Assembly: GCF_033441515.1 (NCBI RefSeq)
Contig: NZ_JAWQJT010000002.1
Span: 2,666,001-2,730,000, forward strand
Origin: Amycolatopsis solani
GTDB lineage: Bacteria; Actinomycetota; Actinomycetes; Mycobacteriales; Pseudonocardiaceae
DNA: 64,000 nucleotides
Reading direction: 5' to 3'
The notes beneath the pieces are model-generated. The model made no database searches, was not told the origin of the DNA, and saw only the letters and a list, made by a program, of their open reading frames with translations. The first letter of the stretch is position 1, and each line of letters begins with the position of its first letter. Shown piece after piece: positions 1 to 9,268 of this stretch. The translations under genes and the position numbers were made by a program.

Positions 1-394
1 GCGGCACGGCGAGGCCGGTGCGCTCGTTGCCTTCGCGGGCGTGGCGCAGCATGCCGGCGGACAGGTCGGTCGCCACGGCGCGGGCACCCTGCTCGGTGAG
101 CCAGCGCGAGCACGCGGCCTGCCCGCAGCCGACCTCCAGCACGCGCCGGCCGCGGACGTCGCCGAGCAGCCGCGCCTCCGCCTCGCGCACGCCCTCCGGG
201 CACCAGACGAAGTCGGCGTCGCCGAGGAAGCCGCCGTGCTCGGCCTGGTAGTCGTCGGCGTCGGCGTCCCACCACGCGAGGTTCGCCGCCGCGGCTTCCG
301 GGCCGCCGACCTCGCGGTACGCGACCGCGGCGGTGCCCAGCCGGTGCTCGGCCGCGTCGTGGCGCCCCGGCGCGGGCGGCTCCTCCGGTGGCAT
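1..394 (-). CDS. SAM-dependent methyltransferase (C-terminus cut by window edge)
   Basis: The 131 visible residues are the N-terminal part of a class I S-adenosylmethionine methyltransferase. The SAM-binding motif I is clear (VLEVGCGQAACSRWL, near residue 90), followed by a motif II-like acidic strand end (VATDLSAGML). An N-terminal WWD..A..Y..EHG segment is typical of actinobacterial small-molecule or quinone-type methyltransferases. The ATG at 394 is preceded by a GGAG at good spacing. It is divergent from rpsA. The substrate cannot be told, because the rest of the protein lies outside the window. Confidence 0.85.
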   Translation of the reverse strand, partial: MPPEEPPAPGRHDAAEHRLGTAAVAYREVGGPEAAAANLAWWDADADDYQAEHGGFLGDADFVWCPEGVREAEARLLGDVRGRRVLEVGCGQAACSRWLTEQGARAVATDLSAGMLRHAREGNERTGLAVP

Positions 395-677
395 GATGGT
401 GGTCTCCGGTCCCTGGGGGTTTGCTTCCGCGAGGACCTTAGCGAGCGGCGGGGACCCTGATTGTGCCGCCCGGTGACCGCCGCGTAGGATAAGTGTTAGC
501 GCAGTGGGTTCGCGCTGCCTTCCGCTCAGCTTCTGGTTGGGACTCGGGTCGCGCACCGTATGCGGGTCATGCCGCGGTCGTTCACTGGATGGACGTTTGC
601 TCGCAGGGTCGTCGCATGCACCCATTCGCGCCGACAACTGCCAACCCTCGATTCCATCCACCGGAGCAACCCGCCTA
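395..677 (+). promoter_or_regulatory. rpsA promoter and long 5' leader
   Basis: This gap separates the divergent methyltransferase and rpsA. A sigma-A-like promoter can be read as TTGTGC (461-466), an 18-base spacer and TAGGAT (485-490). Transcription would then start near 497, leaving a leader of about 180 bases before the rpsA ATG at 678. A GGAG at 663-666 is the likely ribosome binding site. Long leaders are common for r-protein genes, but no specific regulatory fold was recognised here. Confidence 0.5.
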
Positions 678-2177
678 ATGACCACCGACACCGCCACCGC
701 CCCGACCGCCCCCACCGGGGCCCCGCAGGTCGCCATCAACGACATCGGGTCGGAGGAAGACTTCCTCGCGGCTATCGACAAGACGATCAAGTACTTCAAC
801 GATGGCGACATCGTCGAAGGCACGATCGTCAAGGTCGACCGCGACGAGGTCCTGCTCGACATCGGCTACAAGACCGAGGGTGTCATCCCCTCGCGTGAGC
901 TCTCCATCAAGCACGATGTCGACCCGGCTGAGGTTGTCACCGTCGGCGATGAGGTCGAAGCCCTCGTTCTCCAGAAGGAGGACAAGGAAGGCCGTCTGAT
1001 CCTGTCCAAGAAGCGCGCGCAGTACGAGCGCGCCTGGGGCACGATCGAGGAGCTCAAGGAGAAGGACGAGCCCGTCAAGGGCACCGTCATCGAGGTCGTC
1101 AAGGGCGGCCTCATCCTGGACATCGGCCTGCGCGGCTTCCTCCCCGCGTCCCTGGTCGAGATGCGCCGCGTCCGCGACCTGCAGCCGTACGTCGGCCGCG
1201 AGCTCGAGGCGAAGATCATCGAGCTGGACAAGAACCGCAACAACGTGGTCCTGTCCCGCCGCGCCTACCTCGAGCAGACCCAGTCCGAGGTGCGCAGCGA
1301 GTTCCTCAACGCGCTCGCCAAGGGCCAGGTCCGCAAGGGCGTCGTGTCGTCCATCGTCAACTTCGGTGCCTTCGTGGACCTGGGTGGCGTCGACGGCCTG
1401 GTGCACGTTTCCGAGCTGTCCTGGAAGCACATCGACCACCCGTCCGAGGTCGTCGAGGTCGGCCAGGAGGTCACGGTCGAGGTTCTGGACGTCGACATGG
1501 ACCGCGAGCGCGTCTCGCTGTCGCTGAAGGCGACCCAGGAAGACCCGTGGCGCCAGTTCGCCCGCACCCACGCGATCGGCCAGATCGTGCCGGGCAAGGT
1601 CACCAAGCTCGTCCCGTTCGGCGCGTTCGTGCGCGTCGAGGAGGGCATCGAGGGCCTGGTGCACATCTCGGAGCTGGCCGAGCGCCACGTCGAGATCCCG
1701 GAGCAGGTCGTCCAGGTCAACGGCGACGTCATGGTCAAGGTCATCGACATCGACCTCGAGCGCCGTCGCATCTCGCTGTCGCTGAAGCAGGCGAACGAGG
1801 GCGTCACGCCGGACACCGAGTTCGACCCGACCCAGTACGGCATGGCCGCCGAGTACGACGCCGAGGGCAACTACATCTACCCCGAAGGCTTCGACCCGGA
1901 CACCCAGGAGTGGCAGGAAGGCTTCGACAAGCAGCGTGAGGAGTGGGAGCGCCAGTACGCCGAGGCGCACACTCGTTACGAAGCCCACATGAAGCAGGTC
2001 CAGAAGGCCGTCGAAGCCGACGCGGAGGCCGCGGCCGACGCGGCGACCGGCATCGAAGGCGGCGCGGAAAGCTACACCTCGGGTTCGGCCCCGGCCGACA
2101 CCAAGAGCAGCGGCGGCACCCTCGCCTCCGACGAGCAGCTCGCGGCTCTCCGCGAGAAGCTCTCCGGCGGTGCGTGA
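678..2177 (+). CDS. rpsA: 30S ribosomal protein S1
   Basis: This 499-residue protein has four S1 RNA-binding domains, at about residues 43-112, 130-195, 212-282 and 297-367. The last two carry the canonical GAFVDLGGVDGLVHVSELSW and GAFVRVEEGIEGLVHISEL cores. An acidic, alanine-rich tail of about 130 residues follows. Four domains instead of the six in Escherichia coli is the usual actinobacterial form. S1 binds mRNA on the small subunit and helps start translation. The reading frame is open much further upstream, but homologues start at MTTDT-type sequences, so the ATG at 678 is preferred. A strong terminator follows. Confidence 0.97.
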   Translation: MTTDTATAPTAPTGAPQVAINDIGSEEDFLAAIDKTIKYFNDGDIVEGTIVKVDRDEVLLDIGYKTEGVIPSRELSIKHDVDPAEVVTVGDEVEALVLQKEDKEGRLILSKKRAQYERAWGTIEELKEKDEPVKGTVIEVVKGGLILDIGLRGFLPASLVEMRRVRDLQPYVGRELEAKIIELDKNRNNVVLSRRAYLEQTQSEVRSEFLNALAKGQVRKGVVSSIVNFGAFVDLGGVDGLVHVSELSWKHIDHPSEVVEVGQEVTVEVLDVDMDRERVSLSLKATQEDPWRQFARTHAIGQIVPGKVTKLVPFGAFVRVEEGIEGLVHISELAERHVEIPEQVVQVNGDVMVKVIDIDLERRRISLSLKQANEGVTPDTEFDPTQYGMAAEYDAEGNYIYPEGFDPDTQEWQEGFDKQREEWERQYAEAHTRYEAHMKQVQKAVEADAEAAADAATGIEGGAESYTSGSAPADTKSSGGTLASDEQLAALREKLSGGA

Positions 2178-2200
2178 GCACTAGCGCTCTGAGCTGAACC

Positions 2201-2237
2201 ACGGAACCCCCGGTCCACTTCGGACCGGGGGTTCCGT
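2201..2237 (+). terminator. Intrinsic terminator after rpsA
   Basis: A perfect 16-bp inverted repeat (2201-2216 pairing with 2222-2237) with a 5-base loop ACTTC begins 24 bases after the rpsA stop codon. The stem is very GC-rich and is followed by a short CTT rather than a long T tract, as is common in actinobacteria. Confidence 0.85.
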
Positions 2238-2502
2238 CTTGCCTGGGGCCGACTGGCGGATCTGGGGCTGGGCGAGGAGCCGGGACCGGCGCTGGTGCGT
2301 GAGTCGGACCCGGAACCGGCCGAGAGGCCTGGGTTCGGGGCTGGGCCTGGCGCGGGCGTACCCGGAGCGAGCCTGGGGTGGGGCCCGGCGCAGGGCGGAA
2401 GTCGGAGCCGGGGCAAGAAGCCTGGAGCCGGCAGTCACCGGGTGGCGCAAGCCGCGCAGCCGGGGGTGGCGTTGCCGGCCGCCGGCTGGCGAGCGCCGCG
2501 GG
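2238..2502. other. Non-coding gap between rpsA terminator and the TetR gene
   Basis: About 265 bases rich in GGGCC and GGAGCC-like runs. Open frames here lack recognisable protein content or a ribosome binding site and look like GC-driven shadows. Nothing functional was seen. Confidence 0.5.
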
Positions 2503-3132
2503 TCAGCGCAGCCCGAGGCCGCGCATCATCGCGGTGACGCCCTGCCGGTACATCTCCTCGTTCGCCTCTTCGGTCGGCGGGATGAACCAGTCCACCAGCG
2601 GACTCCGTGACGCCAGCAGCAGCTGCGAACCCACCAGCCCGTGCATCGCCGTCCACAGCTGGTACGCCGCGGCCTGGGCGTTCGCGCCCGGCGGGCACAC
2701 CCGCTGGACGCGCTCGACGAACATCCGGAACGTCGTCCGCAGGACGGCCGACCGCAGGGCCGGGTCCGGGTCGAAGCCGGGCACCGGGCGCTCGAACATC
2801 AGCGCGTAGCGAGCCGGGCTCTCGAGGGCGAAGCGCCGGTACTCGAGGGCCAGGTGCAGCACGTCCGCGACGCCGTCCGCGCTCGAGGGCGGCAGGGTCT
2901 CGAGCATCTCCCGCAGCGAGTCGAAAGTGCGCTCGTACAGGGCGTCGAGCAGACCCGCGCGGCCCCCGAAGCGGGCGTACACCGAGATCGTCGACGCGCC
3001 GGCCGCCTCGGCGACGCCGCGCACCGTCAGGCTCGGGACGCCCCGGTTCACCAGCACGGAAAGCGCGGCGTCGAGGAAGCGCTCGCGGCTGCCCTGGTCG
3101 GCCGGGCGCATCGGCAGGTGCCTGGTGGCCAT
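2503..3132 (-). CDS. TetR/AcrR family transcriptional regulator
   Basis: A 209-residue TetR-type repressor. The N-terminal helix-turn-helix is typical (LTVRGVAEAAGASTISVYAR, about residues 35-54, followed by FGGRAGLLDALYE). The C-terminal ligand-binding half has the VGSQLLLAS helix and an FIPPTEE segment seen in the WHG-type C-terminal domain. The ATG at 3132 has an AAGGGGG ribosome binding site about 7 bases upstream. It is divergent from the OsmC gene at 3328, so it may regulate itself and that gene across the shared 195-bp promoter region. The ligand is unknown. Confidence 0.9.
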   Translation of the reverse strand: MATRHLPMRPADQGSRERFLDAALSVLVNRGVPSLTVRGVAEAAGASTISVYARFGGRAGLLDALYERTFDSLREMLETLPPSSADGVADVLHLALEYRRFALESPARYALMFERPVPGFDPDPALRSAVLRTTFRMFVERVQRVCPPGANAQAAAYQLWTAMHGLVGSQLLLASRSPLVDWFIPPTEEANEEMYRQGVTAMMRGLGLR

Positions 3133-3327
3133 CGGCGCACCCCCTTCACGACCGCCGGGCGCGGCCGGCGTCCGGGCGACTCACCCGCAGCAGAAGATAC
3201 GATATCCCGCGCGTCTTGGGAATGCGGCGGATGTCCGGATCTGCGGTGTTCCCGTCCGTTGGACGCAGGTCCGAGCACCGCGCGGGCGGCCGGCGATCGA
3301 AGAACCACCCTGGGAGGAACTGATCCG

Positions 3328-3774
3328 ATGGAGCGCCCCGAGCCCGGCACGGTCGTCGTCACCGCGAGCGGCGACGGCACCTACACGCAGCAGGTCACGA
3401 CGGCCACCCACGCGCTGCTCGTCGACGAGCCGGTCGTGGTCGGTGGCGCGGACGCCGGCCCGAACCCGTACGAGCTGCTGCTGGCGTCGCTGGGTTCGTG
3501 CACCGCGATCACGCTGCGGATGTACGCCGACCGCAAGGGCATCCCGCTCACCCGGGCGACGGTCCGGCTGCGCCACGACCGCATCCACGCGCGCGACTGC
3601 GAGCGGTGCGAGACGGAGATCGGCCTGCTCAGCCGGATCACGCGCGAGATCGAGCTCGAAGGCGACCTCGACGACGAGCAGCGCGCCAAGCTCATGGTGA
3701 TCGCGGACAAGTGCCCGGTGCACCGCACGCTGTCGTCGGAGATCGTGATCGAGACGCGCGAAACCGGCCGCTGA
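3328..3774 (+). CDS. OsmC family protein (peroxiredoxin-like)
   Basis: A 148-residue OsmC/Ohr-fold protein. Both reactive cysteines are present: Cys58 in ASLGSCTAITLRMYADRKG and Cys129 in DKCPVHRTL. A further CERC pair lies at 91-94. Members reduce organic or fatty-acid hydroperoxides in the cytosol using thiols. The open frame extends far upstream, but the ATG at 3328 follows GGGAGGAAC and gives the usual family length. It lies opposite a TetR regulator with which it shares the intergenic region. The OsmC/YhfA-like subgroup fits best; the exact substrate is not visible. Confidence 0.92.
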   Translation: MERPEPGTVVVTASGDGTYTQQVTTATHALLVDEPVVVGGADAGPNPYELLLASLGSCTAITLRMYADRKGIPLTRATVRLRHDRIHARDCERCETEIGLLSRITREIELEGDLDDEQRAKLMVIADKCPVHRTLSSEIVIETRETGR

Positions 3775-3784
3775 CCGGCGGCGG

Positions 3785-4030
3785 TCAGGCGGCGCGGACG
3801 GTCGCGGTCGCCGCGCGCGGGACGACGGCCGGCACCCAGATGCGCTCGAGCGCGGCGGCGCGGGCTTTGCGGCGGAGGCCGGCGAAGCTGTGCTTGGCCG
3901 GGACCAGCAGGGCACTCAGCCAGGTCCGCCGGTAGTCGGTCAAGGCGTCGGCGACCGGGCGGTGGACGAGGCAGTGCACCAGCCCCGGCGTGCCGAGCCG
4001 GTGCTTCCCGACGTGCTTGCTGTCCGCCAT
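3785..4030 (-). CDS. Small basic hypothetical protein
   Basis: An 81-residue protein not assigned to a family. It is rich in Arg and Ala, with a hydrophobic centre (WLSALLVPAKHSFAGL) and a helical basic tail. The ATG at 4030 is preceded by GGCGGAGGAACG, a strong ribosome binding site, which is the main reason to accept it. It is convergent with the OsmC gene (10-base gap) and divergent from coaE. No signal peptide or clear membrane helix is visible. Function unknown. Confidence 0.6.
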   Translation of the reverse strand: MADSKHVGKHRLGTPGLVHCLVHRPVADALTDYRRTWLSALLVPAKHSFAGLRRKARAAALERIWVPAVVPRAATATVRAA

Positions 4031-4207
4031 CGTTCCTCCGCCGTGGGCGACTCTTGTCGCGCGACGGTACGCACCGGCGCAGGCGGGGGTGGGTAAGCAA
4101 CACGGCGTGTCCGGATATCGGTTGAGTCACGCGTCACGATCGCGCCCGTTCGTCGGAGACGACTCCGCCGGACGGCCGGAGCGCGGTACCTGACTAGGGT
4201 GATCGGC

Positions 4208-5392
4208 ATGTTGCGTGTGGGGTTGACGGGTGGGATCGGGGCCGGGAAGTCGACCGTGGCGAACCGGCTCGCCGAGCTCGGGGCCGTCCTCGTGGACTCG
4301 GACCGGATCGCTCGCGAGGTCGTCGAGCCCGGGACCGAGGGGCTGGCCCGGCTGGTCGAGGAGTTCGGCGACGCGATCCTCGCCGCCGACGGGTCGCTCG
4401 ACCGGCCCGCGCTGGCCGCGAAGGCGTTCGCCGACGACGAGTCGCGGCGGCGGCTCAACGCGATCGTGCACCCCCTCGTCGGCGCGCGCACCGGGGAGCT
4501 GATGGCCGCCGCGCCGCCGGACGCGATCGTCGTCCACGACATCCCGCTGCTGGTCGAGAACGGTCTCGCGACGGTGTACCACCTGGTCGTCGTGGTCGAC
4601 GCGCCCGTCGAGGTGCGGGTGCGCCGGCTCGTGTCGGCGCGCGGGATGGCCGAGGAGGACGCGCGGGCGCGGATCCGCGCGCAGGCGAGCACCGAGCAGC
4701 GCCGCGCCGTCGCCGACGTCTGGCTGGACAACGGCGGCGCCGAAGACGCCGTGCTCGCCGAGGTCGACGCGCTGTGGACGGACCGGCTGGTGCCGTTCGA
4801 GGCGAACGTGCGCCTGCGCCGGCCGCGGCCGCCGATGCCGCCGAAGATCGCCGAATACGACCCGACCTGGCCGGCGCAGGCCGAGCGCGTGCTCGCCCGG
4901 GTCCGCACCGCGGCGGGGGAACTCGCGCGCCGCGCCGACCACATCGGCTCGACGGCGGTCTCCGGCCTGCCCGCCAAGGACATCCTGGACCTGCAGCTGA
5001 CCGTGGCCACCCTGGCCGACGCGGACACTCTGCTGGAGCTGCTCTCCGACGCGGGCTTCCCCCGGCTGGCGGGCGATTGGGGCGACGACGCCCAGGACGG
5101 CTCCGGGACCTGGCCCAAGCGCCTGCACGTCGGCGGCGACCCCCAGCGGCCGGTGAACCTGCACGTCCGGTCCACCGAGACCCCCGCGTGGCGGCTCGCG
5201 CTGCTCTTCCGCGACTTCCTGCGCGCCAACGCGGCCGAGCGCGACGACTACCGCGACGTCAAGCTGCGACTGGCCACGGCGCACGCCGCGGACCGCACGG
5301 TCGAGGCCTACGCCGACGAGAAGCAGGAGTGGGTCAACGGCGCGTTCGCCCGCGCGGAGAAGTGGGCGGCGGCCACCGGCTGGACGCCCTAA
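4208..5392 (+). CDS. coaE: Dephospho-CoA kinase fused to a GrpB-like (UPF0157) domain
   Basis: This 394-residue protein phosphorylates dephospho-CoA, the last step of coenzyme A synthesis. The kinase half (1-200) starts with the P-loop GLTGGIGAGKST and contains the DSDRIAREVVEPG substrate motif. The second half (about 205-390) is a GrpB/UPF0157 nucleotidyltransferase-like domain with EYDPTWPAQ and HIGSTAVSGLPAKDILDLQL. This fusion is standard in actinobacteria, including mycobacteria. An in-frame GTG lies at 4199, but the ATG at 4208 gives the family's MLRVGLTGG start and has AGGG upstream. Its stop overlaps the next, convergent gene by 4 bases. Confidence 0.95.
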   Translation: MLRVGLTGGIGAGKSTVANRLAELGAVLVDSDRIAREVVEPGTEGLARLVEEFGDAILAADGSLDRPALAAKAFADDESRRRLNAIVHPLVGARTGELMAAAPPDAIVVHDIPLLVENGLATVYHLVVVVDAPVEVRVRRLVSARGMAEEDARARIRAQASTEQRRAVADVWLDNGGAEDAVLAEVDALWTDRLVPFEANVRLRRPRPPMPPKIAEYDPTWPAQAERVLARVRTAAGELARRADHIGSTAVSGLPAKDILDLQLTVATLADADTLLELLSDAGFPRLAGDWGDDAQDGSGTWPKRLHVGGDPQRPVNLHVRSTETPAWRLALLFRDFLRANAAERDDYRDVKLRLATAHAADRTVEAYADEKQEWVNGAFARAEKWAAATGWTP

Positions 5393-6897
5393 GCACGCAT
5401 GTCCTTGAGCTGCGGCCAGATCTCGGCCCAGCTCGCGGTCCGGCCGGTGAGCAGCCAGACGGGCATGTGCTCGCTCGCGTTGCGCACCCCGAGGCGGTTG
5501 CCGACCTGCCCGACGATCCGCGCGTCGCCGAAGTGCTTCGCGAGCTTCGACGGGTCGTAGCCGACGTAGAGGACGTTGCCCGCGCGGTCGTCCGGACGGC
5601 CGAAGTACCAGAAGCCCCGGCTCGGGCTGTACGCCTCGGGCAGGCCCTGCTCCGGCCCGTACCGGCCGAGCGCGCCGGCCTGCCAGTAGCCGCCGGTGAC
5701 GACGGCCGTGCCCGGCGGCGCGGTGCGGTGCAGCGCGGCGACGTCGTGGGCCAGGTCCGGCCAGCCGATCTCCTCGGCGGCGTACGCGGGCCGCGGCGCG
5801 CCCGGGTGGTCGACGAGCCAGTGCGCCGGCCACAGCGGCAGCGTGAAGGGCAGGCTGAACAGGGCGGACACCGCGAACACCGGCCAGGACGGCATCCACC
5901 GCCACCACCGCGACGGCGGCCGCGCTTCCAGGTGCACGGCGGCGGCCGCCCACAGCACGCCGAACGTCCCGCTCGCGTAGTAGTACCGCCCGTTCGCGAC
6001 CACGAACACCGCGACGACGCCCAGCGCCGTCCAGCCGAGGAACCGGTAGGGCCGCAGTTCCCGGCTCACGAGCAGCACGGTGACGCCGTAGAGCACGCCG
6101 AGCGCGCCGATCACCCAGCCGGCACCGGCCAGGAGGTTCGGGAGGAAGGTCTCGCGGCCACCCGCCGCGTCGACCTCCGCGCCGACCGCGTCACCCATAC
6201 CGAGCTGCGGCCAGCCGTTCGCGCGCTGCCACAGGAACGTGGGCACCAGCGAGACGGCGGCGATCAGCGCTCCCAGCCAGAGCTTTGGGCGGCGCAGCAG
6301 CTCACGCGGCCCGAACACGAGCACCGCCAGGCCCGCCACCAGCCAGAACGCGCCGATGAGCAGCTTGCCGTTGAGCGCCACCGCCGTCACGACGCCGAGC
6401 CAGACCAGGAGCGTGTCGTCCCGCGTGCGGACCCAGCGGACCAGCAGCCACAGCACGAGCGTCCACAGCAGCGGGTCGAGCGTCGACGTCGCGAGGTAGT
6501 GCCCGCTGCCGACGAACTGGCCGCAGATCGCGTACGCCGCCGCGGCGCGGGCCTGCGCCTTGCGCCGCCCACCGAGCTCGCGCGCGATCAGCGCGGTGAC
6601 GACGACCCCGGCGGCGGTCGCCAGGATCGCCGGGAGGCGGAACACGACCAGCGAACCGGGCGCGAGCGTGTTCATGACCCAGGCGAGGGCGGGCACGAGC
6701 GGCGGCTGATCGGCGTAACCCCACGCCAGGTGCTTCGCGGCGGCGAGGAAGTACAGCTCGTCGCCGAAGTAGCCGTAGCGGCCGGCGACGAGGAGCAGAG
6801 CCGTCGCGGTGCCCGCCGCGAGCAGGAGGACCGGCCGCCGGGCGAACGGCGCGAGGTCGGCTTTCACCTGGTCAGGGGCCGTGGCAACGGCGTCCAT
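5389..6897 (-). CDS. GT39-type (ArnT/PMT-like) integral membrane glycosyltransferase
   Basis: A 502-residue polytopic membrane protein. The first extracytoplasmic loop carries the hallmark YGYFGDELYFLAAAKHLAWG followed by YADQPPLVP, where the acidic DE pair is catalytic in this family. About ten hydrophobic helices follow, then a soluble C-terminal domain from about residue 360. Such enzymes move sugars from polyprenyl-phosphate donors to proteins or envelope lipids on the outer face of the membrane. The ATG at 6897 has GAGGAGCAGGAGC upstream. It is convergent with coaE and not in an operon. The acceptor substrate is unknown. Confidence 0.88.
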   Translation of the reverse strand: MDAVATAPDQVKADLAPFARRPVLLLAAGTATALLLVAGRYGYFGDELYFLAAAKHLAWGYADQPPLVPALAWVMNTLAPGSLVVFRLPAILATAAGVVVTALIARELGGRRKAQARAAAAYAICGQFVGSGHYLATSTLDPLLWTLVLWLLVRWVRTRDDTLLVWLGVVTAVALNGKLLIGAFWLVAGLAVLVFGPRELLRRPKLWLGALIAAVSLVPTFLWQRANGWPQLGMGDAVGAEVDAAGGRETFLPNLLAGAGWVIGALGVLYGVTVLLVSRELRPYRFLGWTALGVVAVFVVANGRYYYASGTFGVLWAAAAVHLEARPPSRWWRWMPSWPVFAVSALFSLPFTLPLWPAHWLVDHPGAPRPAYAAEEIGWPDLAHDVAALHRTAPPGTAVVTGGYWQAGALGRYGPEQGLPEAYSPSRGFWYFGRPDDRAGNVLYVGYDPSKLAKHFGDARIVGQVGNRLGVRNASEHMPVWLLTGRTASWAEIWPQLKDMRA

Positions 6898-6997
6898 CGT
6901 GCTCCTGCTCCTCGTCGGCGCCCGGTCTCCCGCACCCTACGTGCGCCGGGGTGGCGCCACCGCACGGGCGGCGGTGCCCGGGACGCGGCTCACAGGG

Positions 6998-7516
6998 CTA
7001 GGGGTGGCGCCGCCAGGTGAGCGTGATGTCCTTCGTGGACAGCCAGGCCGAGAGGTCGTAGCCGTGCGCGGCGAGCCCTTCCACCGCGGCGTAGGTCGTC
7101 TTCAGCGCGTACTCGGCGTCTTCGGTGGTGACGAGGCCGGCGGCGTGGGCTTCGAGGAGCTCATCGGAGTCGATCACCCGCAGCGACAGCTTGTCCTTGA
7201 GCACCAGGTCGACGTAGAGGTCGGTGGCGACCCAGCGCGGGCCGTCGCGGCGGACGCGGACGACGTCGAGGTAGAAGTCCTGGTCGCGCTCGTGGCCAGG
7301 GGAGAACCAGAAGTCGGTGAAGCGGAGGCCGAGCCCGGGCACCAGCCACGACTCGAGGTAGTGGAACTGCGCGCGCCCCGGCGCCGGGCGCGCGAGGTAC
7401 AGGCCGAACGGCTCCTCGCGGTACTCCTCGACCTCCCGGTGGATGCCCTTCGGGTCGATGTTCACGCGCGCGGCGGGGTCGAAGACCTCCACCTTCGGGG
7501 GATGCAGTGCGGCCAT
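6998..7516 (-). CDS. DUF402 domain protein
   Basis: A 172-residue soluble protein with the DUF402 core: LARPAPGRAQFHYLESWLVP, DFWFSPGHERDQDFYLDVVR and WVATDLYVDLVLKDKLSLRV. Acidic residues in DVV, DLYVD and DSDEL are those that bind metal in characterised DUF402 phosphohydrolases such as FomD. A member of this family sits between coaE and uvrB in Mycobacterium tuberculosis as I recall, so this is a conserved neighbour. The reaction it performs here is unknown. Confidence 0.88.
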   Translation of the reverse strand: MAALHPPKVEVFDPAARVNIDPKGIHREVEEYREEPFGLYLARPAPGRAQFHYLESWLVPGLGLRFTDFWFSPGHERDQDFYLDVVRVRRDGPRWVATDLYVDLVLKDKLSLRVIDSDELLEAHAAGLVTTEDAEYALKTTYAAVEGLAAHGYDLSAWLSTKDITLTWRRHP

Positions 7517-7621
7517 GCGGTCATCCTGCCGGGCCGGTCACGAATCGCGTACTCCCGCCGGGTGCGCCACACGTTCGGGCTAAGGTGCGCCGACTGACCG
7601 GGAACCGAGGGGGAACTGGGG

Positions 7622-9256
7622 ATGTTCGGGATCATCCGGCCGTGCCGTCACCGGCTGTCCGCCGGCCTGCACGCGGACTGGCTGGCGCACCTGTGCGGGC
7701 TCTGCCTCACGCTCCGTGACGAGCACGGCCAGTTCGCGCGGGTCGTCACCAACTACGACGGGCTGATCATCTCGGCACTGGTCGAGGCCCAGACGCCGCA
7801 GCCGGACCGCCGCCGGGAAGCGGGCCCGTGCCCCCTGCGTGGCATGCGGACGGCCTCGGTCGCCCACGGCGAAGGCGCCCAGCTCGCGGCCGCGGTGTCC
7901 CTGGTACTGGCGGCGGCGAAGGTCGGCGACCACGTCGAGGACCGCGACGGACCGTTCGGCAGGCGCCCGGTGGCGTTCGCGGCCCGCCGGGTCGCGGCCC
8001 GCTGGGCGGATCAGGGCGGCCGCACGGGCGGCCGGGTCGGCTTCGACACGGCGCTGCTGACGGCGGCGGTCGAGCGCCAGGGCGCGCTCGAGCGGTCCCT
8101 CGGCACCGGGGATTCGCCGCTCCTGGCGACCGAGCCCGCCGAGCTGGCGACGTCGGCGGCGTTCGCCAGGACGGCGGAACTGGCCGGCCGCCCGGGCAAC
8201 GCGGCCCCGCTGGCGGAGGCGGGCCGCCTGTTCGGACGGGTGGCCCACCTGCTGGACGCGGTGGAGGACCACGCGACCGACGCGGCGGCGGGCGCGTGGA
8301 ACCCGTTGCTGGCCACGGGTACGGGCATGGCTGAGGCCCGGCGGCTGTGCGACGACGCGGTGATCGGGGTCGAGCTGGCGCTGCGGGAGGTGGAGTTCGC
8401 CGAGGCGGGGCTGGTGCACGCGTTGCTGGTCCACGAGCTGAGGCAGGCGGTCCGCCGGGCGTTCGGCCATGGGGCGGGGCACGGTCCTGCCGTGATGCCG
8501 GACGGCGTGCTCGGTCCCGAGCCGGGGGCTGCTGAGGGGTGGCCGGTGGCCGGGGCACTGGGGTCTCCCGCTGGGTGGCCGGTCGGCGGGGCGCCGGATT
8601 CCGCCGGGCAGCAGCCGCCGCCGGGGTGGATCGGGCCGGGGCCCACGCCTCCGCAGCATCCGCACCAGCCGCCCGGGTGGATCGGGCCCGGGCCGGGTCC
8701 GCAGCACCCGCACCAGGGGCCTGGGTGGGGCGGGTCTCCGCGGCCACACGGGTTTCCCCCGCCGGGGCCGATGCCGCCGCCGGGTGCTCCCGGAGGTGGG
8801 CCGGGTGGGCCTGGTGGTCGCGGTCCGGGAGGTCCGGGCGGCCCCGGTGGTCGGGGTCCCGGAGGCCCCGGAGGCCCCGGAGGCCCGGGTGGCCCCGGAG
8901 GCCCGGGTGGCCCAGGAGGCCCAGGAGGCCCCGGTGGCCAAGGCCCGGGAGGCCCCGGTGGCCCAGGAGGGCCTGGTGGCCCAGGTGGTCCCGGAGGCCC
9001 GGACGGTCCCGGCAACCCCGAGCCCCTCAACGGCAAGGGCGGCGGTCTCTGGTACCCGAAATTCGCCGTCCCCCCGAAGAAGCGCAACTTCCTCCTCGGC
9101 TGCGCCCTGACCCCCTACATGTGCTGCACCTGCCAATTCTGCTGCCGCGATCCCTACCCTGGCCCGTGGAGCGGGAAACCGCACACGAGCGGCGGCTGCG
9201 ACTGCGGTGGCTGCGACGGCTGCTGCGACTGCTGCTCCTGCTGTGACTGCGGCTGA
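7622..9256 (+). CDS. DUF5685 family protein with collagen-like repeats and Cys-rich tail
   Basis: A 544-residue protein in three parts. Residues 1-280 match the DUF5685 family, with the start [12 protein letters not shown], the [12 protein letters not shown] motif, and helical regions with a CPLRGM cysteine. Residues about 285-470 are low-complexity Pro/Gly sequence, ending in roughly 30 imperfect GPG/GGP triplets. The last 52 residues hold 16 cysteines (CC, CDC, CDGCC patterns). The function is unknown; the cysteines suggest metal binding or disulfides. The next gene starts 13 bases downstream, suggesting an operon. The repeat region is likely to vary in length between strains. Confidence 0.85.
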   Translation: MFGIIRPCRHRLSAGLHADWLAHLCGLCLTLRDEHGQFARVVTNYDGLIISALVEAQTPQPDRRREAGPCPLRGMRTASVAHGEGAQLAAAVSLVLAAAKVGDHVEDRDGPFGRRPVAFAARRVAARWADQGGRTGGRVGFDTALLTAAVERQGALERSLGTGDSPLLATEPAELATSAAFARTAELAGRPGNAAPLAEAGRLFGRVAHLLDAVEDHATDAAAGAWNPLLATGTGMAEARRLCDDAVIGVELALREVEFAEAGLVHALLVHELRQAVRRAFGHGAGHGPAVMPDGVLGPEPGAAEGWPVAGALGSPAGWPVGGAPDSAGQQPPPGWIGPGPTPPQHPHQPPGWIGPGPGPQHPHQGPGWGGSPRPHGFPPPGPMPPPGAPGGGPGGPGGRGPGGPGGPGGRGPGGPGGPGGPGGPGGPGGPGGPGGPGGQGPGGPGGPGGPGGPGGPGGPDGPGNPEPLNGKGGGLWYPKFAVPPKKRNFLLGCALTPYMCCTCQFCCRDPYPGPWSGKPHTSGGCDCGGCDGCCDCCSCCDCG

Positions 9257-9268
9257 GAGGGGAACGCG

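Noticed and set aside
675..1988. 437-codon open frame on the minus strand inside rpsA
   Set aside because: It is exactly antisense to the conserved S1 domains, has low-complexity Asp/Leu/Val composition, and arises from third-position GC bias.
3196..3206. TetR operator GATACGATATC in the TetR/OsmC gap
   Set aside because: It is not a true palindrome beyond GATATC and is too short to support as an operator.
4774..7020. 748-codon plus-strand frame across coaE and the GT39 gene
   Set aside because: It is out of frame with coaE and antisense to the glycosyltransferase; no protein family features.
8790..9010. Possible CRISPR-like or satellite array
   Set aside because: The repeats are coding GPG triplets in frame with the DUF5685 protein, with no spacer structure.
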